From: Chitinophaga eiseniae
Lineage (GTDB): Bacteria > Bacteroidota > Bacteroidia > Chitinophagales > Chitinophagaceae
DNA length: 64,000 bases
Assembly (NCBI RefSeq): GCF_012641265.1
Contig: NZ_JABAHZ010000005.1
Coordinates: 496,001 to 560,000 of the forward strand
Direction: 5' to 3'
In this document: positions 1-8,735 of the stretch, one piece after another
Layout: every line of letters begins with the position of its first letter
How positions within the stretch are numbered: the stretch's first letter is position 1
Notes under the pieces: generated by a model
The model's database searches: none
Seen by the model: only the letters and a program-made list of their open reading frames with translations
Told to the model about the DNA's origin: nothing
Translations under genes and position numbers: made by a program

Positions 1-453
1 AATAATGGCCGCAACGATTGCGACGGCAAAGGCGCCGGCGACGCGTCTAACGTGGATATCAACAGTGCCTGGACCCAGTTTACCGATGCCCAGATGGCCT
101 GGAGTACCACTCCGTCCTGTAACGGTACCCTCAGCACTGCTGATGTCGATAGCAGCACTTTAACGCCGGCATTCGCTAAAATAGGCAGCAGTACAGGCAA
201 TACCCGTATACGCATTTCCCCTAACCCGGTGAGCAACCAGTTTACCGTTGCGCTGGAGGGATTTGCTGCCAGCAGTAATGTGCAATTAATTATTTACAAC
301 AACCAGGGTGCGCCGGTGCATGTAAAAGACCTGCAGCGTAGCAGAACAGCTACCCTGCGGGTGAAAGACTGGAGCAAGACCAGTGGCGTATATTATCTGC
401 GTGCTACGGGAGGCAATAAAACAGCGATAGAGAAGTTGGTCGTAACGGAATAG
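1..453 (+). CDS. Secreted protein, C-terminal end with type IX secretion sorting domain (partial)
   Basis: The reading frame is open from the first base of the window, so the start lies upstream and only about 150 C-terminal residues are visible. The last 75 or so residues form a typical type A sorting domain of the type IX secretion system: an SPNPVSNQF motif, alternating beta strands, then GVYYLRATGG and a final KLVVTE. Proteins with this tail cross the outer membrane through the Por/Spr machinery and are either anchored at the surface or released. The stretch before it (Asp/Asn/Gly-rich, two cysteines) is too short to identify a catalytic domain. A GTG at 52 is an internal codon, not a credible start. 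The function of the missing N-terminal part is unknown. Confidence 0.85.
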   Translation, partial: NNGRNDCDGKGAGDASNVDINSAWTQFTDAQMAWSTTPSCNGTLSTADVDSSTLTPAFAKIGSSTGNTRIRISPNPVSNQFTVALEGFAASSNVQLIIYNNQGAPVHVKDLQRSRTATLRVKDWSKTSGVYYLRATGGNKTAIEKLVVTE

Positions 454-479
454 CGACAACCAGTAAAGTAATAAAGCAA

Positions 480-512
480 AACAGCCGCTCTGATCAGATC
501 AGAACGGCTGTT
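480..512. terminator. Bidirectional hairpin terminator
   Basis: Two 16-base arms (480-495 and 497-512) are complementary apart from one mismatch. They lie between the ends of two convergent genes (stop at 453 on plus, stop at 533 on minus). This position and symmetry fit a shared intrinsic terminator, although the T-tract is weak. Confidence 0.7.
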
Positions 513-532
513 GCTGTATTTACAATGTATTA

Positions 533-1939
533 TTACAGGTGAATCGCTTCGCCGTAAGCTACTTCTATAGCGTCTTTTACAGATTCGCTCATAGTTGGGT
601 GCGGGTGGATAGAATCCAGCACTTCCTGGTAAGTAGTTTCCAGTTTGCGTGCTACTACTGTTTCAGCGATGATTTCAGTTACGTTGGCGCCAATCATGTG
701 GGTACCTAACCATTCGCCGTATTTAGCATCAAAAATTACTTTTACGAAGCCTTCAGTAGCGCCGGCAGCAGAAGCTTTACCGGAAGCAGAGAATGGGAAT
801 TTACCCACTTTCACTTCGTAACCAGCTTCTTTAGCCGCTTTTTCAGTGTAACCTACAGAAGCAATTTCAGGCGCGCAATAAGTACAGCCTGGGATGTTCA
901 TGTAGTCGATTGTTTCTGGTTTGTGCGCATATTTCTTTTCATTGTATGCGATGGCTTCCACGCAAACGATACCTTCTTTAGAAGCTACGTGTGCCAGTGC
1001 CTGACCAGGAACCATGTCGCCGATAGCGTAAACGCCCGGTACATTGGTTTGGTAGTATTTATCTACCAGTACACGGCCTTTATCGGTTTTGATACCCAGT
1101 CCTTCCAGACCGATATTTTCGATATTGGCAGCGATACCTACCGCGCTCAGTACCACGTCTGCTTCCAGGGTGATTTCGCCGGTCTGGGTTTTTACTTTTG
1201 CTTTTACACCGTTACCAGTGGCTTCCACCGCTTCTACAGAGGCGTTAGTCATGATTTCGATGCCTTTCTTTTTGTATATTTTTTCCAGTTCTTTGGAGAT
1301 ATCTTCATCTTCTACTGGTACAATGCGGGGGAGGAATTCAACGATGGTTACTTTAGTACCGAGGGTAGCATAGAAGTAAGCGAATTCAACGCCGATAGCA
1401 CCGGAGCCTACCACGATCATGGATTTAGGCTGCTGAGGCAGTACCATGGCTTCGCGGTAACCAATTACATTTTTACCGTCGATTTTCAGGTTTGGCAGTT
1501 CACGTGCACGTGCACCGGTAGCCAGGATGATGTGTTTAGCATCGTATACTGTAGCTTTACCGTCTTTGTCGGTAACTTCTACCTGGCCTTTGGTTTTTAA
1601 CTTACCATTGCCCATTAACACATCAATCTTATTCTTTTTCATCAGGAACTGAACGCCCCTGCTCATTTTATCGGCAACACCGCGACTACGTTTGATTACC
1701 GCATCAAATTCTACTTTTGCATCACTTACTGTGATACCATAGTCTTTTGAATGCTGGGTATATTCGAATACCTGTGCAGTTTTTAATAAAGCTTTGGTTG
1801 GAATACAGCCCCAGTTTAAACAGATACCACCCAGGTTCTCTCTTTCCACTATTGCAGTTTTAAATCCCAGCTGAGAAGCACGGATAGCAGCCACATATCC
1901 GCCGGGCCCACTACCAATTACGATTACGTCGTATGCCAT
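533..1939 (-). CDS. lpd: Dihydrolipoyl dehydrogenase (E3)
   Basis: This 468-residue FAD/NAD flavoprotein reoxidises dihydrolipoamide in pyruvate, 2-oxoglutarate and branched-chain dehydrogenase complexes and in the glycine cleavage system. Visible landmarks are the N-terminal FAD-binding GSGPGGY at residues 9-15, the redox disulphide in GGICLNWGC (C40 and C45), a second Rossmann motif GSGAIG for NAD, and the C-terminal HPHPTMSE with the catalytic His447-Glu452 pair. The length is normal for E3. The gene stands alone here, with no E1/E2 neighbours, as often for an E3 shared by several complexes. It has its own -7 box (1966-1973) and a long palindrome separating it from lolA. Confidence 0.97.
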   Translation of the reverse strand: MAYDVIVIGSGPGGYVAAIRASQLGFKTAIVERENLGGICLNWGCIPTKALLKTAQVFEYTQHSKDYGITVSDAKVEFDAVIKRSRGVADKMSRGVQFLMKKNKIDVLMGNGKLKTKGQVEVTDKDGKATVYDAKHIILATGARARELPNLKIDGKNVIGYREAMVLPQQPKSMIVVGSGAIGVEFAYFYATLGTKVTIVEFLPRIVPVEDEDISKELEKIYKKKGIEIMTNASVEAVEATGNGVKAKVKTQTGEITLEADVVLSAVGIAANIENIGLEGLGIKTDKGRVLVDKYYQTNVPGVYAIGDMVPGQALAHVASKEGIVCVEAIAYNEKKYAHKPETIDYMNIPGCTYCAPEIASVGYTEKAAKEAGYEVKVGKFPFSASGKASAAGATEGFVKVIFDAKYGEWLGTHMIGANVTEIIAETVVARKLETTYQEVLDSIHPHPTMSESVKDAIEVAYGEAIHL

Positions 1940-1965
1940 ATTGTTTAATTTTAAATTGAACTGGC

Positions 1966-1973
1966 CAAAGGTA
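1966..1973 (-). promoter_or_regulatory. -7 promoter box for lpd
   Basis: Read on the minus strand this is TACCTTTG, an exact match to the Bacteroidota -7 consensus TAnnTTTG, 26 bases before the lpd ATG. No clear TTTG -33 box lies upstream; that space is taken by the edge of the palindrome at 1982-2086. Confidence 0.6.
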
Positions 1974-1981
1974 AAGAAATA

Positions 1982-2086
1982 AGCAGAAAGCGCAAAGCAT
2001 AAAGCATAAAGCTGTTAGAGCGAATGACCAGCACGGTAGTTACCCGGCCAAATCATTCGCTCTAACAGCTTTATGCTTTATCTGCT
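1982..2086. repeat. Long palindromic intergenic repeat, family A copy 1
   Basis: Perfect 27-base inverted arms (2001-2027 and 2053-2079) surround a 25-base centre, and an outer AGCAGA/TCTGCT pair (1982-1987, 2081-2086) extends the symmetry. The left half closely matches that of the element at 19461-19575: both run from AGCAGAAAGC through AAAGCATAAAGC to GCGAATGA. It sits between the lolA stop and the lpd -7 box. It could work as a lolA terminator, but the arms are far longer than a terminator needs. Confidence 0.85.
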
Positions 2087-2096
2087 ATACTTTTTA

Positions 2097-2756
2097 CTAT
2101 CGGAGATCTACTACTTCAACGCCAGGATATTTTTTAGCATCGAAGCTAAATAACGCATCACTCAAATTGGTGTTAGGCGTGAAATTGGTGATTTCGTAGG
2201 TGTAGTGGTTGCCATTCTTTTCAAAAACCTTCATTTTGGCAATGCTTTGGTTTTTCTTGTCGATAGACACAATCACCTTGAAAACGTTCTTGGACTTGTC
2301 GGTCGGCGTCAGCTCAATATTCTGCAGCACTTTACCTTTTTCGGTGGTTTCACCGTTCAGTTTGTACAGGTAATCTTTGTCGTAAAAGTTGGTAAACAGT
2401 TTGGCAGGTGTCATCGCGCTGCTGCTTTGGTCTACGTTGTTGACAGTTACCTCGTTTACATCTTTGGCGTAAGTCCAGGAAGTTTTGTTATCGCTGATAA
2501 TTTCCTGTCCCGGTAAGGTTACTTTGTATTTAGCACCTTTCAGGTATACGGTTCCTTTTTTTGAATCGGTTACACTGTTATTGGCACCTTCTACTTTTAA
2601 TATAAAATTGGCTACTACTGTTTTTAATGACTTGAATTTATTACTAACACCATCTAAAACAGTCTTTGCCTTGGGGTCTGAGGCTCCTTTAGATTGTGCC
2701 ATGCCGCTGAAAATGATACCACTCAACAACATTCCTGTTAATACAAATTTCTTCAT
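2097..2756 (-). CDS. lolA: LolA-like outer-membrane lipoprotein carrier
   Basis: This 219-residue periplasmic chaperone ferries lipoproteins released by LolCDE across the periplasm to the outer membrane. A signal peptide is clear (MKK, hydrophobic core, cleavage near MAQ at residue 21). The mature part has the LolA-type order: an early FKSLKTVVANF strand, a KGTVYLKGAKYKV strand, an SDNKTSWTYAKDVNEV segment and a late KNQSIAKMKVFEKNGN strand. Bacteroidota carry LolA but usually no LolB. The gene lies downstream of ftsK on the same strand, an arrangement that is common in this phylum; the 134-base gap suggests read-through or its own promoter. Sequence identity in this family is low, so the assignment rests on architecture. 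Confidence 0.88.
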   Translation of the reverse strand: MKKFVLTGMLLSGIIFSGMAQSKGASDPKAKTVLDGVSNKFKSLKTVVANFILKVEGANNSVTDSKKGTVYLKGAKYKVTLPGQEIISDNKTSWTYAKDVNEVTVNNVDQSSSAMTPAKLFTNFYDKDYLYKLNGETTEKGKVLQNIELTPTDKSKNVFKVIVSIDKKNQSIAKMKVFEKNGNHYTYEITNFTPNTNLSDALFSFDAKKYPGVEVVDLR

Positions 2757-2890
2757 CGTAATTTTTTTTAGTTTGTGCTACCCTCGCTAGGCAAATGCCA
2801 TGCCGGTATAACCTTGTTGGTTCTTTTACAGGGTGCAAAAGTCTATATATTTCCTGAAAATGGGTAATAAATTCCCGATGCCTTAATATA

Positions 2891-5542
2891 TTATAACAAA
2901 TTATTAAGGATTTCCTGTAACTCGCTTTCGGTTCTTACCAGCACTTCCCTCGCTTTACTTCCCATGTTAGGTCCCACAATATTGGCTGCTTCCAGCTGGT
3001 CCATGAGGCGGCCGGCCCGGTTGTAGCCCAGTTTCATGCGGCGCTGCAGCAAAGATGTAGATCCCTGTTGGGTGGTAACGATTACCTGGGCGGCTTCTTC
3101 AAACAGCGGATCGCGGTCGGCGATGCTCAGCTCCTTGCCGTCGGGATCTTTGTCATCCACATATTCCGGCAGCAGAAAGGCATCGGGGTAGCCCTTTTGG
3201 TTGCCGATAAATTCAGCCACGCTCTCTACTTCCGGCGTATCCACGAACGCACATTGCAGTCGCACCAGCTCTCCGTTGAAGGACACCAGCATATCCCCCT
3301 GTCCTATCAGCTGCTCGGCGCCGCCGATATCGAGGATGGTACGGGAGTCGATTTTGGAAGACACCTTGAATGCCACCCGGGCCGGGAAGTTGGCCTTGAT
3401 GGTACCGGTAATAATGTTAACAGACGGGCGCTGGGTGGCAATAATCAGGTGAATGCCCACCGCACGGGCCAGCTGGGCCAAACGGGCAATCGGCATTTCC
3501 ACCTCTTTACCGGCTGTCATAATCAGATCAGCGAACTCATCCACCACCAACACGATAAATGGCAGGTAACGATGCCCCTTCAGCGGGTTCAGGCGACGTT
3601 GGGTGAATTTACCGTTATACTCCCGGATATTACGGGTACCTGCTTCTTTCAGCAGGTCGTAGCGCAGGTCCATCTCAATACAAAGCGCATTGAGGGTATG
3701 GATCACTTTTTTGGTATCGGTAATAATCGCGTCGTCCTCCCCTGGCAGCTTCGCCAGGAAGTGCTTCTCGATAAGTTTATAGAGAGAAAGTTCTACCTTT
3801 TTCGGATCTACCAATACAAACTTCAGCTGGGAAGGATGCTTTTTATAGAGCAGCGATACCAACAGTGTATTGATACCAACGGATTTACCCTGGCCAGTGG
3901 CACCCGCCATCAGCAAGTGCGGCATTTTAGCCAGGTCGGCAATAAAGTTTTCGTTGTCGATTTTCTTACCAATGGCAATAGGCAGGTCCATGGTGCTGGT
4001 CTGGAACTTCTCCGAGGCCAGCATATTCTTCAGCGATACGATCGACTTCTTCACATTAGGCACCTCTATACCAATGGTACCCTTACCCGGGATAGGCGCA
4101 ATGATACGGATACCCAATGCAGATAAGCTCAGCGCAATATCATCTTCCAGGTTCTTAATCCGGGAAATACGTACACCGGCCGCCGGTACTATTTCATACA
4201 GGGTCACAGTAGGACCTACGGTAGCACTGATTTTCTGTATGGAGATGTCATAATTCTTGAGCGTATCAATGATCTGGTTTTTATTCTTCTCCAGTTCTGT
4301 AGTGTCCTGAACAATCACCTTATCGGCGTTATGGTTTTCCAGCAGGTCCAGCGTCGGGAACTTATAATCTCTCAGGTCCAGCGACGGATCAAATGGATCT
4401 ACCGGTTCCACGGGGCGGGAAGGTACTACTTCTTCTACCTCATCTTCCTCATCCTGGTAAGTGGGCTTGATTTCGAATGCTACTTCACCTGGCTCATTCT
4501 TTTTCTTCAGCGGCGGAAGCGGCGGCTCTACTTTTTCTTCTATATACAGTAACGGTCCGGGATCTTCTTCTTCCTCTTCTTCTTCCTCTTCGGGAGATAA
4601 TTCATCGTCAAACGCCTCTTCCGGTTCGGGCATTGCTACAGGAGCCGCCACCGGCGGCATGTACGGCGCATGGGAAGGGATAACGGTGATATCTTCTTTT
4701 TCTATCAGCTGCAATGGTGGCAGTCCCTCTTCGTCTTCCTCTTCCTCCAGGTGTGGCGGGATGACCATCACCCCGTTATCTTTCAGTCCATTTTTGCGCG
4801 GATCGTCTTTGGCCGCTACCGGTGCGGCAGTAGTGGCTGCCTGTGGTACGGGAGCAGCAGGAGTAGCTGCCGGCACGGGTTTCGGCAGTTTCACCTTTTT
4901 CTCCGGCCATTTGAAGCTGAAATTAAATTTCCAGATCAGCCAGGAAAAGCCCACTACCAGGAGCAACAGGGCTGTACCGGTTTTGCCTACAAAGCCGGAA
5001 GTCCATTTATTCAGGGCATCGCCCAAGGCGCCTCCCCAGGGGAAGTTGTAACCACCGGCAATAAACGCCATCGACATACTGATGAAGAGCAGGCCGAAGA
5101 GAATATACTTTACATTGCGCCAAACGCGGAATACGCGTCGGCCTACGATAAAGTTGATACCTATGATAAAGAAGAAATAGCAAAACAGGTAAGCTGCAAT
5201 ACCTACCCCATAAAAGAAAAAGTTGTGCGATACGTAAGCTCCGAGGCGGCCCAGCAGGTTATCAACTTTTACATCTCCGAAAAATAATTCCCGGGTAGAA
5301 TAATGAAATATTTTATCCTGGTCATCTTCCCAGGTAAACAGGTAAGAAGTGAATGCAATAAAGCAGTAAACAGACAGTAAGAGGAAGAATACCCCCATGA
5401 CTTTGTGGGTACGTTCATCTTTTACGAGCTCTTTTACTTTTACCTCAGGCTCCTTGTCTTTCTTCAACACATCCGGGTTAGGTGCGGCGCCTTTCGGTTT
5501 TTTGTTTTCCGGTTTTTCGGTTTTCAGTTTATTCCTGGACAT
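2891..5542 (-). CDS. ftsK: DNA translocase FtsK/SpoIIIE
   Basis: This 883-residue protein pumps chromosomal DNA through the closing septum and helps resolve dimers at dif. About four transmembrane helices lie in the first 210 residues. A long proline- and glutamate-rich linker (roughly 220-395, with runs of Glu) follows, then the RecA-like motor with Walker A GATGQGKS (Lys553) and Walker B VLVVDEFADL near residue 670. The last 65 residues form the winged-helix gamma domain (SLLQRRMKLGYNRAGRLMDQLE) that reads KOPS-type sequences. The start MSRNKLK at 5542 is followed by a lysine-rich cytoplasmic tail, as usual. The linker is highly repetitive, which explains the many long antisense frames here. 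Confidence 0.97.
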   Translation of the reverse strand: MSRNKLKTEKPENKKPKGAAPNPDVLKKDKEPEVKVKELVKDERTHKVMGVFFLLLSVYCFIAFTSYLFTWEDDQDKIFHYSTRELFFGDVKVDNLLGRLGAYVSHNFFFYGVGIAAYLFCYFFFIIGINFIVGRRVFRVWRNVKYILFGLLFISMSMAFIAGGYNFPWGGALGDALNKWTSGFVGKTGTALLLLVVGFSWLIWKFNFSFKWPEKKVKLPKPVPAATPAAPVPQAATTAAPVAAKDDPRKNGLKDNGVMVIPPHLEEEEDEEGLPPLQLIEKEDITVIPSHAPYMPPVAAPVAMPEPEEAFDDELSPEEEEEEEEEDPGPLLYIEEKVEPPLPPLKKKNEPGEVAFEIKPTYQDEEDEVEEVVPSRPVEPVDPFDPSLDLRDYKFPTLDLLENHNADKVIVQDTTELEKNKNQIIDTLKNYDISIQKISATVGPTVTLYEIVPAAGVRISRIKNLEDDIALSLSALGIRIIAPIPGKGTIGIEVPNVKKSIVSLKNMLASEKFQTSTMDLPIAIGKKIDNENFIADLAKMPHLLMAGATGQGKSVGINTLLVSLLYKKHPSQLKFVLVDPKKVELSLYKLIEKHFLAKLPGEDDAIITDTKKVIHTLNALCIEMDLRYDLLKEAGTRNIREYNGKFTQRRLNPLKGHRYLPFIVLVVDEFADLIMTAGKEVEMPIARLAQLARAVGIHLIIATQRPSVNIITGTIKANFPARVAFKVSSKIDSRTILDIGGAEQLIGQGDMLVSFNGELVRLQCAFVDTPEVESVAEFIGNQKGYPDAFLLPEYVDDKDPDGKELSIADRDPLFEEAAQVIVTTQQGSTSLLQRRMKLGYNRAGRLMDQLEAANIVGPNMGSKAREVLVRTESELQEILNNLL

Positions 5543-5645
5543 AATTAGCTTTTAGCTGTTACTGCCAGCTGCAGCCTTCAGTACGATGGTTGATACTAAA
5601 TGGTGACAGCAGTGTAACTTCAATTGGGATTACCTGGGTGGTTGA

Positions 5646-7058
5646 TTACAACTGTAAGATCCAGTGTGTAATAAATGCCGGCACCAGGGGATCAATGGTT
5701 TGTTCCAATTCTCCATATTCACTTTCTCTACAGGTTTTACAACGCTGGAACAGATGGTTTAGTCCATCAAATTTACGTATTGTCGTCAGCAGATTGCCAT
5801 ATTCATTTAAAGTACGGCTGATAGCATTGAGATTAGCCGTGGCATCTACCTGTATGTCTTCTGTACCATTAATGGCCATAACCGGGCATTTGATCGCCCT
5901 CAGGTATTCGGCCGGTTTAAAGCGCAATATAGAAATAGCTTCCGGTGTTAGCGTCATGGCGGTAGATTGTACCATTTCATCTTCCGTGAGCTGTTTTTTC
6001 TCTTCGTCGCTGGAGCTCTGGTATAATTTCCGGAGCATAGCTTCGGCTTCGGGTTTCAGAGAAGCCAGGTCACGATCGCTGGCCAGCAGGTCCCAGTAGG
6101 GCTTCAGCCGTTTCTGACTGGCAAGGATGGCACTGTCACTATCTCCCGCCAGTTTGCTTTTAATCGCCAGCTGCCGGTCTACCAGCTCGCGTCCGGGCAG
6201 GCCCGGACCGGCCATAGATATCACAAAAGCCACCAGCGGGTTGTTGGCCGCCGCAATTTCGGCGATCATGGCCCCTTCGCTGTGTCCGAGCAGGCCTATA
6301 TTCGCTACATCCACGTCTGTCCTCGTTTTCAGGTATCCCATTGCTGTAACGGCATCATGGGCGAAGTCATAGATGGATGAAGAGTCATACACACCGGTGG
6401 AATTCCCAACGCCCCTGTCGTCGTACCGCAGTGAAGCTATGCCATTACGGGCAAAATAATCGGCCAATACCAGGAAAAGTTTATGCCCGGCAATTTCTTC
6501 ATCCCGGTTTTGTGGTCCTGAGCCACTCAACATCACCACTACCGGGTATTTCCCGGGAGCTGCCGGACGGGTAAAGGTTCCTGATAAAGATACTTTATCC
6601 TTGGTATTATTAAACCTGACTTCCTGTGTCAGGTAAGGAAACGGTGGTTTAGGCTCCTGTGGCCGGTTATACAGGCTCTCTTTGGGCACTTCCTTTTTCC
6701 CCAGGTCCAGTGCGCCTTTATCATTCCCAAAGCTGGCAATACCTTTAAATTGCTGGCTTGCCGCGTCCCATACGCCGGAGTAAGCAAATCCCACTTCACT
6801 GATACGCAATAGTAGCGTGTCTTTCCGGTAGACGACCGTTTCGAAATCCAGCGTTTCTGATTCGGGCAGGTCGGGCAACTGCAAATGGCCGGTATATCCT
6901 GCGCCCTCGGGCAGCAGGTCTACTATCACCCTTTTCTTTTCGCCATAGTACAGTTTAAAGACCCCATACCACTTACCGGTCATTGCCGGGTTATCCTGTG
7001 CCATTGTCGTTGAACCTACCAGGCAACCCAGTATTAACACCCAAAAACCTTTAAACAT
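5646..7058 (-). CDS. Secreted alpha/beta hydrolase (peptidase S9/esterase-like)
   Basis: This 470-residue protein starts with a signal peptide (MFKGFWVLILG... ending at TMAQ, residue 21). An N-terminal beta domain of about 130 residues precedes an alpha/beta-hydrolase fold: VVVMLSGSGPQNRDE (oxyanion side), a YDDRGVGNS segment, the nucleophile elbow GHSEG (Ser near residue 259), the acid region in NGTEDIQV and a late His in GLNHLFQ. This layout matches secreted acyl-aminoacyl-peptidase-like or esterase proteins that are frequent in Bacteroidota. The substrate cannot be read from the sequence. It lies 13 bases upstream of the DUF423 gene stop on the same strand, so it may be the distal member of the aroK/DUF423 group. 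Confidence 0.82.
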   Translation of the reverse strand: MFKGFWVLILGCLVGSTTMAQDNPAMTGKWYGVFKLYYGEKKRVIVDLLPEGAGYTGHLQLPDLPESETLDFETVVYRKDTLLLRISEVGFAYSGVWDAASQQFKGIASFGNDKGALDLGKKEVPKESLYNRPQEPKPPFPYLTQEVRFNNTKDKVSLSGTFTRPAAPGKYPVVVMLSGSGPQNRDEEIAGHKLFLVLADYFARNGIASLRYDDRGVGNSTGVYDSSSIYDFAHDAVTAMGYLKTRTDVDVANIGLLGHSEGAMIAEIAAANNPLVAFVISMAGPGLPGRELVDRQLAIKSKLAGDSDSAILASQKRLKPYWDLLASDRDLASLKPEAEAMLRKLYQSSSDEEKKQLTEDEMVQSTAMTLTPEAISILRFKPAEYLRAIKCPVMAINGTEDIQVDATANLNAISRTLNEYGNLLTTIRKFDGLNHLFQRCKTCRESEYGELEQTIDPLVPAFITHWILQL

Positions 7059-7071
7059 ACAAAGCTCCTGT

Positions 7072-7464
7072 TTATGCTTTTAATTTCAGAATGCCTGACA
7101 ACAGGCAAATCCAACCTGCTATAAAAAATACACCACCAATGGGGGTGAGAATACCAATGCCTTTTAATCCCACATTACCTGTCATTTTCAGTACGGTGAG
7201 CAGGTATAATGACCCCGAAAACAGGAGTATGCCAATGATAAAACATCTTCCTGCCCATTCCAGCTGGCCACCGGGAAGTTGTGCAAAAAGAATTCCTGTA
7301 GCTAATAACGCAAAAACGTGATAAAATTGATAAGTAACGCCTGTCTGAAAAGTAGATACAGTTTCCGGGGGCACCAGCTCTTTCAGCTTATGTGCACCGA
7401 ATGCACCCAAGATGACTGCCAATGCGCCTAATACTGCCGCCCAAACTAAAAAACTCTTATGCAT
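7072..7464 (-). CDS. DUF423 family small membrane protein (YgdD-like)
   Basis: This 130-residue inner-membrane protein has four hydrophobic helices. The DUF423 signature is clear: an N-terminal hydrophobic helix followed by GAFGAHKLKE, then TFQTGVTYQFYHVFALL, and a C-terminal ILTPIGGVFFIAGW. I chose the ATG at 7464 (MHKSFLVW) because it places the first helix at the N-terminus. The longer frame upstream runs through aroK and has no membrane character. Only one base separates this start from the aroK stop, so the two are probably co-translated. The molecular role of the family is unknown. Confidence 0.88.
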   Translation of the reverse strand: MHKSFLVWAAVLGALAVILGAFGAHKLKELVPPETVSTFQTGVTYQFYHVFALLATGILFAQLPGGQLEWAGRCFIIGILLFSGSLYLLTVLKMTGNVGLKGIGILTPIGGVFFIAGWICLLSGILKLKA

Positions 7465-7465
7465 A

Positions 7466-7960
7466 CTAGAAATTTTGCGTAAAGGTATCCAATGAAATAT
7501 TATCCGATGAAATGATGTGCTGTGATTGCTGATAGAAGGGCAGTCGCTCTGCCAGTTTCTTTTCCACGAATCCCACCAGGTCTTCCCCTTCCAGGTCGGC
7601 AATCAGCGGGCGTTTGGATTTTTTGCGTTCCAGCCGTTCTACCATGGTTTCCAGGGAAGGATTAATCCAGATGGTAGTCCCGTGATCATTCATAAAATCC
7701 ATATTTTCCTGGAAGCAGGGAGTACCACCGCCACAGGAGATCAGGAAATTTTCCTGTTCAGACAATTCCCGGAGCAGTGTACTTTCGCGCTCCCGGAAAT
7801 AATCTTCCCCTTTAGTGGCAAAGATGTCTGCAATGGCCATTTCTTCTGCTTCTACAATTACTTCATCCAAATCATAGTAGGGAAGCTGCCAGTGATCTGC
7901 CAGCTGTTTTCCCCAGTAGGATTTGCCGGCGCCCATAAAACCTAGTAAATATATCTTCAT
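7466..7960 (-). CDS. aroK: Shikimate kinase
   Basis: This 164-residue cytosolic enzyme phosphorylates shikimate at the 3-OH in chorismate synthesis. The Walker A loop GFMGAGKS occupies residues 7-14. The shikimate-binding Asp is in YDLDEVI (about residue 32), FRERES supplies the binding arginine, and SCGGGTP is the conserved glycine triplet. The lid segment KSKRPL is present. Length and order are typical. It is followed one base later by the DUF423 gene; the upstream phosphopantetheinyl transferase ends 33 bases before the aroK start, so the three probably form an operon. Confidence 0.95.
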   Translation of the reverse strand: MKIYLLGFMGAGKSYWGKQLADHWQLPYYDLDEVIVEAEEMAIADIFATKGEDYFRERESTLLRELSEQENFLISCGGGTPCFQENMDFMNDHGTTIWINPSLETMVERLERKKSKRPLIADLEGEDLVGFVEKKLAERLPFYQQSQHIISSDNISLDTFTQNF

Positions 7961-7993
7961 AAATAACGCAACAGTGCTTAATAAATCCTTTCC

Positions 7994-8614
7994 TCACGCA
8001 GGATGAGTCCATGCCAGGCATAGGTCATTTTCCATAATATATTGCAAATATAACCGGGTATTTGTATCCTCTTTGTTAAAATCGGCGGTAATAAAACCAG
8101 CCTGTTGATAAACAAAGGGGTGCAACCGCATATTTTCTTTAAAATCAACACTTCCCTGGCCATACCATTTAAACATAGCCTCTTTGGCGCTCCAGCAGAT
8201 GGTTTTATGGACCAGCTCATGTGCAGGGTCTATAAACGATCTTTCTGCCGGGCCGAGGAATTTATGTGATACCCTTTCAATTTTCGGCTTCACCTCTTCA
8301 ATATCTATGCCTACTGCCGCTTTGGTACTCACAATAGCCGCAGCATAGTCGCCACAGTGAGAAATGGAAAAATGATAACTATTGCAGGCCAGTACTGGTT
8401 TCCGGCTGTTTGTGACCATAATACCGTGCACCGGAAATTCCGGAAAAAGCGTTACCAGCAAGTATCTTCCCGCAAAATGCTGTAACCGTTTATGCGGATG
8501 ATGGATAGCGGGGCTGATATTTACCTGTTGCCGGAAAAAGTCTTCTGTCTCTGTGATCTTCCATACTCCCAGCCTGGTTTCCGGTTCAATTTGTATCGTT
8601 CGTATTAATGGCAT
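7994..8614 (-). CDS. 4'-phosphopantetheinyl transferase, Sfp type
   Basis: This 206-residue enzyme transfers the phosphopantetheine arm of CoA to a serine of acyl- or peptidyl-carrier proteins. Both family motifs are present: VGIDIEEV (Mg2+-binding Asp104 and Glu106) and WSAKEAMFKW (Glu145). The upstream SISHCGDYAAA segment with its conserved His is also there. The two-half length of about 200 residues is typical of the Sfp/AcpT class rather than the short AcpS. No polyketide or peptide synthetase is visible nearby, so it may serve the fatty-acid carrier protein or distant clusters. Confidence 0.92.
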   Translation of the reverse strand: MPLIRTIQIEPETRLGVWKITETEDFFRQQVNISPAIHHPHKRLQHFAGRYLLVTLFPEFPVHGIMVTNSRKPVLACNSYHFSISHCGDYAAAIVSTKAAVGIDIEEVKPKIERVSHKFLGPAERSFIDPAHELVHKTICWSAKEAMFKWYGQGSVDFKENMRLHPFVYQQAGFITADFNKEDTNTRLYLQYIMENDLCLAWTHPA

Positions 8615-8735
8615 ATCTTGCCAAATTAAAGCAAAAAAGCAGAAAAAACAGTTTTTGGCGCTTCGTCTTTAACGAAACCCTAACAGCTGAAAATCAAAAG
8701 CTAACACTACAGCTCACTAAAACCAAACGACTAAG

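Noticed and set aside
923..1600. Phe/Tyr-rich plus-strand frame inside lpd
   Set aside because: Antisense of a highly conserved gene; the composition is that of complementary codons.
4461..5051. Long serine/glycine-rich plus-strand frame inside ftsK
   Set aside because: It is the complement of the Pro/Glu-rich linker codons of FtsK; low-complexity antisense, with no start context or domain.
5540..5645. AGCTTTTAGCTG-type half repeats before ftsK (also near 8680-8720)
   Set aside because: They resemble fragments of family A but are too short and lack a paired arm to call as elements.
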